Assembly: GCA_001939945.1 (NCBI GenBank)
Contig: MOEB01000011.1
Span: 1 to 64,000 of the forward strand
Direction: 5' to 3'
From: Aerophototrophica crusticola
GTDB lineage: Bacteria; Pseudomonadota; Alphaproteobacteria; Azospirillales; Azospirillaceae
DNA: 64,000 nucleotides
In this document: one piece after another, positions 1-7,086 of the stretch
How positions within the stretch are numbered: the stretch's first letter is position 1
How the letters are laid out: every line of letters begins with the position of its first letter
The notes under the pieces: generated by a model
What the model saw: only the letters and a program-made list of their open reading frames with translations
Told to the model about the DNA's origin: nothing
The model's database searches: none
Program-made: the position numbers and the translations under genes

Positions 1-1127
1 GGGGCCGCGGCGGGGGTGGCGGCGTTGGCCGTGCCGGGGCCGGCGGAGGCCACGGGCGTGCCGCTGCCCTGGCGAGGCGCCTCCTGCCGCGGCCGGAAGC
101 GCAGGGCCTGGGAGGGGACGCGCAGGGTCTTGTCCTTCTCGCCGATGACGATGTCCAGCTTGGCGGTCAGGCCGGGCAGCAGCTTTTCCCCCGGGTTGGG
201 GGCGGCGACCACCACGGTGTAGGTGACGACGTTCTGCACTTCCTTGGGCGATTTGCGGATCTGCTGCACCCGGCCGATGAAGCGCTGGCCGGGGAAGGCG
301 TCCACGCTGAAGCGCACCAGCTGCTCCGGCCGCACCCGGCCGATGTCCGCCTCGTCCACCCGCGCCTCCACCTCCATCTCGGACAGGTTGCTGGCGATGG
401 TGAACAGGGTCGGGGCCTGCAGGCTGGCGGCCACGGTCTGGCCCGGCTCCACCTCCCGGCTGATGACGATGCCGTCGATGGGGGAACGGATAATGGTCCG
501 TTCCACGTCGATCTTCGCCTGGGCCAGGGTGGCTTCCTGCTGCGCCACGGTGGCGCGGGCATTGGCGAGCTGGGCCTTGGCCAGGTCCAGTTCCACCGCC
601 GCGGTGTCGAGGGTCGTCTTGGCGGTGTCGAAGTCCCGTTCCGAAAGGTTGCCGGCGGCACGCAGGGCCTTGCGGCGGGTGAAGTCGCGCTGGCTGTCGG
701 CCAGCTTCAGCTCCGCCCGGCGGACGGAGGCCTCCTGCTCCATCACCCGGGCCTTGGCCACCTCGAGCTGCGCGGAGTTCTGGCGCACCCGGGATTCGTA
801 GGTGGAGGGGTCGATGCGGGCCAGCACGGCATCCTTGGCGACGCTGCTGTTGTAGTCCACCAGCACCTCCAGGACCTGGCCGGAAAGCTGGGAGCCCACC
901 ACGACACTGTTGGCGGCCTGGACCGTGCCCGAGGTGGAGACGGCGCTGGTGATCGGCCCCTCCTCCACCGGCGCCAGCTTGTAGGTGACGGGCGGCGGCG
1001 CGTCGGACCCCCGCCAGTTCCAGACGGCGAAGCCGATGCCGGCAACCAGCAGGGCGGCGGTGATGAGCAGGGTCTTGCGTGACAAGGGTGGGGCCTCGGG
1101 CTCTCTGTCCGGCGTCGGGGGCGCCAT
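1..1127 (-). CDS. HlyD/MacA-type efflux periplasmic adaptor subunit (C-terminus outside window)
   Basis: The minus-strand frame opens at 1127 (MAPPTPDREPEAPPLSRK) and runs off the left edge, so at least 375 residues are present and the C-terminus is missing. A single N-terminal membrane anchor (about residues 18-36, TLLITAALLVAGIGFAVW) is followed by a biotinyl-lipoyl-like region and a long helical hairpin. Next comes a beta-barrel segment ending in a stretch that includes VVVAAPNPGEKLLPGLTAKL, typical of the membrane-proximal part of MacA-like adaptors. Such adaptors bridge an inner-membrane pump (MacB-type ABC or RND) to an outer-membrane channel. The pump would lie left of the window. The family call rests on overall pattern; the substrate is unknown. 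Confidence 0.8.
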   Translation of the reverse strand, partial: MAPPTPDREPEAPPLSRKTLLITAALLVAGIGFAVWNWRGSDAPPPVTYKLAPVEEGPITSAVSTSGTVQAANSVVVGSQLSGQVLEVLVDYNSSVAKDAVLARIDPSTYESRVRQNSAQLEVAKARVMEQEASVRRAELKLADSQRDFTRRKALRAAGNLSERDFDTAKTTLDTAAVELDLAKAQLANARATVAQQEATLAQAKIDVERTIIRSPIDGIVISREVEPGQTVAASLQAPTLFTIASNLSEMEVEARVDEADIGRVRPEQLVRFSVDAFPGQRFIGRVQQIRKSPKEVQNVVTYTVVVAAPNPGEKLLPGLTAKLDIVIGEKDKTLRVPSQALRFRPRQEAPRQGSGTPVASAGPGTANAATPAAA

Positions 1128-1294
1128 GCCCGACCCATTAATGGTAATCCGTGCCGAAATGATGACAGGATGGCGCCGTACCTTACACGCGGCAGCTTTC
1201 CGAAACCTGCGCTGTTGCACCCGTTAATTCGGTGTCATAAGGGGCACCAAAGCGACGCGGGCCTTCCAGGACCGACCCGTTCCGCCAGAGAGAG

Positions 1295-2344
1295 ATGATG
1301 TCCTCCCAGCATCCGGACCCCACGAAGCCCATCGCCTTCCGCGGCGCCACCGAGGCCGTGGTCCTGTCCGTGGTGCTGCCCATGCACAATGAGGAGGGCA
1401 GCATCCCCGCCCTGTTCGCCCGGCTGCAACCGGTGCTGGAGCGGGTGGGACTGCCCTATGAGGTGATCTGCGTCGACGACGGCTCCGGCGACGGCACCTG
1501 GGACATGCTGCTGGCCATGCGCGCCCGCAACCTGCGGGTCAAGCTGCTGCGCTTCAGCCGCAATTTCGGCAAGGAAGTCGCCATGTCGGCCGGGCTGCGC
1601 CAAGCTGGCGGCCGGGCCGTGGTGCTGATGGACAGCGACCTGCAACACCCGCCGGAGCTGATCGAGACCTTCGTCGCCCGCTGGCAGGCGGGTGCCCAGA
1701 TGGTCTATGGCGTGCGCCAGGACCGCGCCACGGATGGCTGGCTGCGCCGCACCCTGACCCGCGCCTTCTACGGCACCCTGGACCGGCTGTCGGAGGTGGA
1801 CCTGCCGCGGGACGCCGGGGATTTCCGGCTGATGGACCGGGTGGTGGTGGACGCGCTGAACGCCATGCCGGAGCGCACCCGCTTCATGAAGGGGCTCTAC
1901 AGCTGGGTCGGCTTCCGGCAGGAGGCGGTGCCGTTCGAGGTGGCGGACCGCCATGCGGGCAGCAGCAAGTTCAGCCTGTGGCGCCTGATGCGCTTCGCCC
2001 TGGACGGCTTCGCCAGCTTCAGCACGGTGCCCCTGCGCATGTGGTCCTGGCTGGGCTTGGCGGTGGCGGCCCTGTCGGGCCTGTACGGGGTCTGGATCAT
2101 GGCCAAGACCCTGGTCTACGGCGTGGACGTGCCGGGCTATGCGTCGCTGATGGTGGCCACGCTGTTCCTGGGCGGGGTGCAGCTGATCTGCCTGGGCGTG
2201 CTGGGCGACTATGTCGGCCGCATCTTCACCGAGGTGAAGGGCCGCCCGCTCTATCTGGTGGGGGAGAGCCACGGCCTGTCCCCCCGCCAGGAGGAAGCCC
2301 GCAGCGAGCCCCCGGCCGAGCTGCGCGGCGGTTTGGCCCCGTAA
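1295..2344 (+). CDS. Family 2 glycosyltransferase (DPM1/ArnC/GtrB-like), polyprenyl-phosphate sugar synthase
   Basis: This 349-residue protein has a GT-A fold start (VVLPMHNEEGSIPALFARLQ, about residues 27-46). The nucleotide-sugar site shows CVDDGSGDGTWD, and the metal motif is VLMDSDLQHPPE near residue 110. Two hydrophobic helices near residues 240-265 and 275-305 place the C-terminus in the membrane, as in GtrB/ArnC-type enzymes. These transfer a sugar from a nucleotide donor to undecaprenyl/polyprenyl phosphate on the cytoplasmic face. The next gene, 16 bp downstream, is a multi-spanning transferase that could use the lipid-linked sugar, so the two probably form one operon. Donor and acceptor cannot be read from sequence. 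Confidence 0.85.
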   Translation: MMSSQHPDPTKPIAFRGATEAVVLSVVLPMHNEEGSIPALFARLQPVLERVGLPYEVICVDDGSGDGTWDMLLAMRARNLRVKLLRFSRNFGKEVAMSAGLRQAGGRAVVLMDSDLQHPPELIETFVARWQAGAQMVYGVRQDRATDGWLRRTLTRAFYGTLDRLSEVDLPRDAGDFRLMDRVVVDALNAMPERTRFMKGLYSWVGFRQEAVPFEVADRHAGSSKFSLWRLMRFALDGFASFSTVPLRMWSWLGLAVAALSGLYGVWIMAKTLVYGVDVPGYASLMVATLFLGGVQLICLGVLGDYVGRIFTEVKGRPLYLVGESHGLSPRQEEARSEPPAELRGGLAP

Positions 2345-2360
2345 GGCAAGGCCAAGCGCC

Positions 2361-3944
2361 ATGACGGAGCAGGCGTGGGGCCGGTGGGGGCGCGTGCTGC
2401 TCATCCTCGGGCTGGTCGCGGTGGTCGCCACTTTCCGCGGCTATGGCATCAGTTGGGACGAGCCGCTGCACCTGGAATATGGCCGGCGGGCCCTGGAATG
2501 GTACCTGACCCTGGGCCAGGACCGCGGCGTGTTCGAGTACCAGAACCTCTACCTTTACGGCGCGGCGTATGACACGGCCGCCACGGCCCTGGGGGAATTG
2601 CTGCCGCTGGACCCCTATGCGGGCCGCCGCCTGCTGGGCGGGCTGGTGGGGCTGGCCGGGTTGCTGGCCGTGTTCAAGCTGGGGCGGGAGCTGGCGGGGC
2701 CGCGGGCCGGGACCCTGGCGGTGCTGCTGCTTGTCCTGACACCGCTCTGGATGGGCCACGCCTTCGCCAACCCCAAGGACGTGCCCTTCGCCGTGGCTGG
2801 CGCCTGGTGCACCCTGTACCAGATCCGCATCCTGCGGTCCCTGCCCCGGCCGGCCTGGAGGGACCTGGTCGGGTTGGGCGTCGCCCTGGGCTGCGCCCTT
2901 GGCATCCGCGTGGGCGGGGTGATCCTGCTGGCGCCCCTGGCGCTGGGGGGGCCGGTCTGGCTGGCGCAGGCGGCGCGGCGGCAGGGGATCGGGACGGAAC
3001 TGGCGCGGGCTGTGGGCATGGCGGCGGCAAGGCTGCTGCCGGCCCTGCTGCTGGCCTGGGCGGTGATGGTGGCGGCTTGGCCCTGGGCCCAGCTCGACCC
3101 GTTGGGCAACCCCGTGCGGGCCTTGACGGAGTTCTCAAGCTTCCCCCTGGACTTCACCTTCCGCTTCGCCGGGCAGGAGCTGCGGACGACGGACCTGCCC
3201 TGGTGGTACGTGCCGGCAGGGTTCGGGGTGAAGCTGCCCCTGCTGGTCATCGCCGCGCTTGGCGGTGCCCTGGGCTGGGCCTTGGCAGGGCTGGCCCGCG
3301 GGAACCTCCGGCCCGAGCGGATCGGCCTGGGGGCGGCCGTGCTGTTGCCCCCGGCCGTGGTGATGGTGACCGACGCGGTGCTGTATGACGGCATCCGGCA
3401 CCTGCTGTTCCTGCTGCCGGTGCTGGCGGTTGCCGCCGCCCTGGCCCTGGACCGGGCCTTGGGCCTGCTGCCGGAGCGGCGGGCCTGGATCGGGCCGACG
3501 GTGCTGGCAGGCTGGGCCGCGGCCATGCTGGTCGACATGGCCCGGCTGCACCCCTATGAGGCAGTCTGGTACAACGCCCTGGCCGGCGGCGTGCGCGGCG
3601 CCGATGGGCGCTATGAGCTGGATTATTGGGGCACCGCCCTGTCGGAGGCGGCCCGCATCCTGTCACGGGACATCGTGCGGGCCGAGGGGGCGGAGGCGAT
3701 CACCAGGCCATATCGGGTGCGGGTCTGCGGCCCCCACGAGTCCGCCCTGTACTACCTGCCGCCCCGCTGGCGCGCCCCGCCGGACGGCCAGGGCCCCGTG
3801 GACTTCTATGTCAGCTTCACCCGCAGCCCCTGCCCGGACGCCCCTAAGGGTCCGGAGATCGTGCGTGTCGAGCGCATGGGGGTGACCTTGGCCTATGTGC
3901 TGGACCTGCGGGCCAAGCCGCTGCCAGCGGCGGGCGGGCGCTGA
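2361..3944 (+). CDS. Multi-spanning GT39/ArnT-like glycosyltransferase
   Basis: A 527-residue polytopic membrane protein with about ten hydrophobic helices. The first periplasmic loop carries the acidic pair seen in PMT/ArnT-type enzymes (ISWDEPLHLEYGRRALEW, about residues 30-47). GT-C transferases of this type move a sugar from a polyprenyl-phosphate carrier to a periplasmic acceptor (protein, lipid A or cell-surface polymer). Its location 16 bp after a polyprenyl-phosphate sugar synthase fits that pairing. The C-terminal 150 residues are soluble and include YYLPPRWRAPP. Family assignment is from the WDE loop and topology; the acceptor is unknown. Confidence 0.75.
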   Translation: MTEQAWGRWGRVLLILGLVAVVATFRGYGISWDEPLHLEYGRRALEWYLTLGQDRGVFEYQNLYLYGAAYDTAATALGELLPLDPYAGRRLLGGLVGLAGLLAVFKLGRELAGPRAGTLAVLLLVLTPLWMGHAFANPKDVPFAVAGAWCTLYQIRILRSLPRPAWRDLVGLGVALGCALGIRVGGVILLAPLALGGPVWLAQAARRQGIGTELARAVGMAAARLLPALLLAWAVMVAAWPWAQLDPLGNPVRALTEFSSFPLDFTFRFAGQELRTTDLPWWYVPAGFGVKLPLLVIAALGGALGWALAGLARGNLRPERIGLGAAVLLPPAVVMVTDAVLYDGIRHLLFLLPVLAVAAALALDRALGLLPERRAWIGPTVLAGWAAAMLVDMARLHPYEAVWYNALAGGVRGADGRYELDYWGTALSEAARILSRDIVRAEGAEAITRPYRVRVCGPHESALYYLPPRWRAPPDGQGPVDFYVSFTRSPCPDAPKGPEIVRVERMGVTLAYVLDLRAKPLPAAGGR

Positions 3945-3978
3945 CGCGGGTTCCGGCATCCCGGGCCCGCCCTCCCCC

Positions 3979-5943
3979 TCAACCCTTCCGCCCTTTCGCC
4001 GGCTTCTGTTCCTGCTTCGGCTTGTCCTCCGCCTGCTGGATCAGGCTGCGGCAGGGGCTATCCTCACCGCCGCCCGTCTCCAGGAAGGGGATGATCGCGG
4101 CGAGCGGCGTCAACAGAACGCCCAGCGCAACGGCGGCCGCACCCTTGGCGGCCGCATTCTCCGCCTCCACCCCCAGCTTCGGGTTGGCCCAGGTGCCACC
4201 GAAGGTGACCGGCATGCGGGCGGCCAGGGGGCTGGGGTCCTTCGGGTAGGCCTCTATCCGGCCGTCCAGCGTCTCCTTGCCCAGGTGGCTGGTGATGTTG
4301 CCGGCGATGTTGGTGTCCGTGGTGTCGAAGACGAGGGTCTTGGTCTTCAGCAGCCCGTCCTTCACGTCCAAGTCCGCCACCAGGCAGCGCACGCCCACCG
4401 GCTCGTCCCCGCCGATCAGGTCGCCCAGGGCCTCGGCGATGTCCACGCCCGCCGCCTCCACCAGCAGGTGGCTGACCTTGCCGCCCTCCATGACCATCAC
4501 GATCTCCCCGTCGGCGGCGCCCAGGATGCCCGACAGGGATTTCCCTGACCCGGCCAGCTTCACGCGGCCGCCGATGGTGCCCTCCGTCTCGTCCTCGAAG
4601 CGGGTGCCGGCGAAGAAGGGCTTCAGGCCCACGCCCTGGATGCCGATGTCGAACCGGCCCACCGGCGTCTCCTTGCTACCGTCCAGGACGGCGCTGCCGG
4701 CGATGCGTCCGACCTCCGCCGTCATCTTCAGCGGGTCCATGCGGGCCACCCCGTCCTTGAGGCTGAGGTGGAAGGCCACATCCTTCAGCGGCAGCACCGG
4801 CACCTGCACGTCGCCGCCGGTGAAGCCCACCTCCATGTCCGCCGCCTTCAGCCGGTCCAGCGCCACCGGCGTATCGGGGACGAGCTGCCCGTCGGCACCC
4901 GCCGGCTCGTTCTGCTTCTGCGCGCTGTCGGCGGTCATGCCGATCAGGCCGCCCAGGTCCTGGAGGCGGAGCTTCTGGGATTTCAGTTCCGCCTTGATCA
5001 GGGGGCGCACGTCCCGCGGCTCCAGGGTCACCCAGCCGGACAGGTCGCTCTGCCCCACCCGGCCCTTCAGGTCGCGCACGGCCCAAAGCTCCCCCTCCCG
5101 GCGGATATGGCCCTCCAGGGCGTATTTGTCGGTGATGGGGGTGGGGATGCCGAACAGGGGGAAGATCTCCGCCAGGTTCGGGCCTTCCAGCATCAGGCCC
5201 AGATTGGGGCCCTGGAGCTGGACCGGGTCCTCGAAGGTGCCGCCGATCTCCGCCCGCGTGCCGCCGGCGCGGACCTTGATGTCGATGGGATAGGGCTCTT
5301 CGGATTCGCGCAGGGCCAGCAGGGGCCCGGCGGTGACCTCCACCTTCAGCGGCTTGCCGGCCAGGTTCCCCTCACCGGTGAGCTGGAGCGCGTCGTCACC
5401 CCCGTCCCCCGCCACGGTGGCGATGCGACTGGTGACGTTCGCCTGCTTGGCCTGGTCCTTGTAGGTGAGCAGCCCCTCCTCGATGGCGATGCGGCCGATC
5501 AGGGGGAACTCCCCCCGGTCCTCTGGCGCCGCCGCCTGCCCGGCCTCATCCGCCGCGGCGCCCTCGAAGCGCCAGTTGCCGGTGCCCTCCTGGCTTTTCT
5601 CCAGCAGCACCTTGGGCCGGGTCACCACCAGTTCCGGCAGGGCCAGGCGCCCGCGCAACAGGTCCGACAGGCTGACCACGGCGCGCACCTGCTCGATGTC
5701 GGCCATCAGCGGCTCGCTGCCCCAGGGGGCGTTGGCCACGGTGATCCCCCGCAGGGTCACCACCGGGTGCCAGGACCAGTCCACATGCAGGCCCTGGATG
5801 CCCACCTGCCGGCCCGTCACCTGGCTGGCCCTCTCCGCCGCCCAGCCGGCCGCCCGGTCCCAGGGGAAGAGCGCCACGCCCACCACCACCAGGGCCACCA
5901 GCCCCACCAGCACGCCCAACACCCACTTCAGGACCCGGCCCAT
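3979..5943 (-). CDS. AsmA family protein
   Basis: A 654-residue protein with one N-terminal transmembrane helix (KWVLGVLVGLVALVVVGVAL, residues 5-24) followed by long repetitive beta-rich periplasmic sequence. It has AsmA signatures: GRQVGIQGLHVDWSWHP near the N-terminus, LKVEVTAGPLLALRESEEPY in the middle, and a C-terminal AsmA_2-type half with LDGRIEAYPKDPSPLAARMP. AsmA-like proteins form lipid-transfer bridges between the inner and outer membranes and affect outer-membrane homeostasis. The start at 5943 (MGRVLKWV) was chosen because the 25 upstream in-frame residues are hydrophilic and lie before the membrane anchor. The gene is convergent with the glycosyltransferase pair. Confidence 0.85.
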   Translation of the reverse strand: MGRVLKWVLGVLVGLVALVVVGVALFPWDRAAGWAAERASQVTGRQVGIQGLHVDWSWHPVVTLRGITVANAPWGSEPLMADIEQVRAVVSLSDLLRGRLALPELVVTRPKVLLEKSQEGTGNWRFEGAAADEAGQAAAPEDRGEFPLIGRIAIEEGLLTYKDQAKQANVTSRIATVAGDGGDDALQLTGEGNLAGKPLKVEVTAGPLLALRESEEPYPIDIKVRAGGTRAEIGGTFEDPVQLQGPNLGLMLEGPNLAEIFPLFGIPTPITDKYALEGHIRREGELWAVRDLKGRVGQSDLSGWVTLEPRDVRPLIKAELKSQKLRLQDLGGLIGMTADSAQKQNEPAGADGQLVPDTPVALDRLKAADMEVGFTGGDVQVPVLPLKDVAFHLSLKDGVARMDPLKMTAEVGRIAGSAVLDGSKETPVGRFDIGIQGVGLKPFFAGTRFEDETEGTIGGRVKLAGSGKSLSGILGAADGEIVMVMEGGKVSHLLVEAAGVDIAEALGDLIGGDEPVGVRCLVADLDVKDGLLKTKTLVFDTTDTNIAGNITSHLGKETLDGRIEAYPKDPSPLAARMPVTFGGTWANPKLGVEAENAAAKGAAAVALGVLLTPLAAIIPFLETGGGEDSPCRSLIQQAEDKPKQEQKPAKGRKG

Positions 5944-6124
5944 GCCCCGTGTTCCCCTGTCCTGGAATTGATTCGAAGTCGAGGGAATCCAACCGGGGCC
6001 GAGACAGAGGGTTCCCACTTGCGCCGACCACCTACCCCCAATGGCGACACGGCAAAGGAGCCGGGTCCGGATCGCGGATCACGGTGTTCTAATGTCCCCA
6101 ACGGACAAAGAAGGAGGAAACGGG

Positions 6125-6274
6125 ATGCTGGGCCATACCCTGTACGCCAAGCAGCTGAACCTGGAGCCCCGCTGGACGCGCCAAAACACCCGCGGCACGA
6201 GCCGGGGCGACGGTCTGTTCGGGATGGTTTTGCGGATGTTGGTCTCGGCTTCAGTCGTAAATGGACGTGGCTAG
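6125..6274 (+). CDS. Small ORF running across the left transposon end (hypothetical, altered C-terminus)
   Basis: A 49-residue ORF preceded by a strong Shine-Dalgarno (AAGGAGG at 6111-6117, 7 bases before ATG). No family is recognised. The reading frame crosses the 5-bp duplication at 6238-6242 and the left transposon terminus at 6243, so its last 11 or so residues (VSASVVNGRG end) are encoded by the transposon. Joining 6242 to 19226, the inferred pre-insertion sequence, gives an ORF ending MVLRMLGLR at a TGA: 42 residues in all. Insertion therefore probably only swapped the C-terminal tail. The ribosome binding site is the main support; it may instead be non-coding. Confidence 0.45.
   Translation: MLGHTLYAKQLNLEPRWTRQNTRGTSRGDGLFGMVLRMLVSASVVNGRG
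6238..6242. repeat. 5-bp target-site duplication GTTGG, left copy
   Basis: GTTGG immediately precedes the left terminus at 6243 and is repeated directly after the right terminus at 19221-19225. Five-base duplications are the rule for Tn7-like insertion. Confidence 0.8.
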
Positions 6275-6500
6275 GCTGAATCGGGCCGAAAGGCGAAGGG
6301 TTGCTGTAAGGAAATTCTGAGGGTTCGTGTTAGAAAACCGTCATTTCCGCAGAGTTCACATAAGTAATCCAGCACCTCTGCCCAGCCGGCACCTTACCCA
6401 GCTGGTACGGCGCTGCCTGCCCGATTGACTACTCCCGCATAAACCTTTGACCGACAAGGCACCAGCCCTCCCAGAATTCAGCGAAGCTGGAGCCCGCACC
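6243..6500. repeat. Left transposon end with repeated TnsB-like sites; no gene before 6501
   Basis: The terminal repeat (6243-6264) contains TTCAGTCGTAAATGG at 6250-6264. Further inward come GTGTTAGAAAACCG (6327-6340) and CACATAAGTAATCC (6357-6370). They share a GT(A)-AAA-CCG/TGG core with sites in the right end. The segment GTTCGTGTTAGAAAACCG matches GTTCGTGCGAGTAAACCG of the right end at 15 of 18 positions. No convincing gene is seen between 6275 and 6500. Confidence 0.7.
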
Positions 6501-6683
6501 ATGGAAACCACCTGCGCCCACTGCCGCTACTGGGACGGCCACCCCGACCACCGCCGCGGCACCTGCCGCCAAGCCGCGCCGCGCGCCCATGTCACGGGAG
6601 TCGGTGCCGAGTTGGATGTACAGGCGATCTGGCCGCTGACGAGTGCTGATGATTGGTGCGGACAGTATCGGGAACGACAATGA
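6501..6683 (+). CDS. Small cysteine-rich protein (CxxC, unknown function), transposon cargo
   Basis: A 60-residue protein from ATG 6501; an in-frame TTG at 6447 would add 18 residues. It has four cysteines in the pattern CAHCRYWDG ... GTCRQAAPRA ... WPLTSADDWCGQY. Two close cysteines at the N-terminus, one in the middle and one in a C-terminal DWCG box suggest a small metal-binding or disulfide fold. Similar short proteins occur widely in phages and mobile DNA without an assigned role. It is the outermost gene of the left cargo, alone and not in an operon. Function unknown. Confidence 0.6.
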   Translation: METTCAHCRYWDGHPDHRRGTCRQAAPRAHVTGVGAELDVQAIWPLTSADDWCGQYRERQ

Positions 6684-6720
6684 ACTTCACGCGCCTTAAA
6701 ACGCCAGGCAATTAACATCA

Positions 6721-6889
6721 ACGTTGCAGCGGTAGCCTGAGGTGGGCGGCCTTGGCGATGGCTTGATGGGCCCCTCGCCATGTCGACCAGGTTTTAGGCA
6801 GGGCCCGCTCGTCCGGCGCAGGGCGTCCTCCAGCACCCAGGTGCCGTAAACGCTGTCGGCCTCCGCCCAGGCGAACGGCTCCCCCGCCG
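6721..6889 (-). pseudogene. IS701-type transposase remnant, inverted partner of 13805-13972
   Basis: Read on the minus strand this stretch encodes, with interruptions, GEPFAWAEADSVYGTWVLEDALRRT-like sequence. That matches the region around the second catalytic aspartate of IS701-family transposases, where GVPFAWV-DSVYG is typical. It is near-identical in inverted orientation to 13805-13972. The frame is broken and no full ORF or terminal repeat is visible, so this is a dead fragment. Confidence 0.65.
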
Positions 6890-7086
6890 CAAAGGCCCAG
6901 TGCAGCTGGCCCGCGACCTACCCAAAGCGGCAAAATGTTTCACCAGAAGGCGGAGGTCGATGCCAACCCGGCATCGCCCCGGGCTGGCGGGGGCGCCGGC
7001 TATTGCGGGGGGCAAAGACAGTGGCGCACAGGAACGTCGGCCCCGCCACGCAGGAGGCGCCAATCCCGGGAGACGCTCCCTCATGC

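Noticed and set aside
6237-6256. Alternative left transposon terminus TGTTGGTCTC at 6237
   Set aside because: It starts with the expected TGT but gives no flanking duplication, and matches the right end over fewer bases than the terminus at 6243, which has the GTTGG duplication.
6894-7086. Further IS sequence between the left remnant and the receiver-like gene
   Set aside because: Several short frames are open, but none matches a transposase convincingly and similarity to the 13.7-kb copy ends near 6889.
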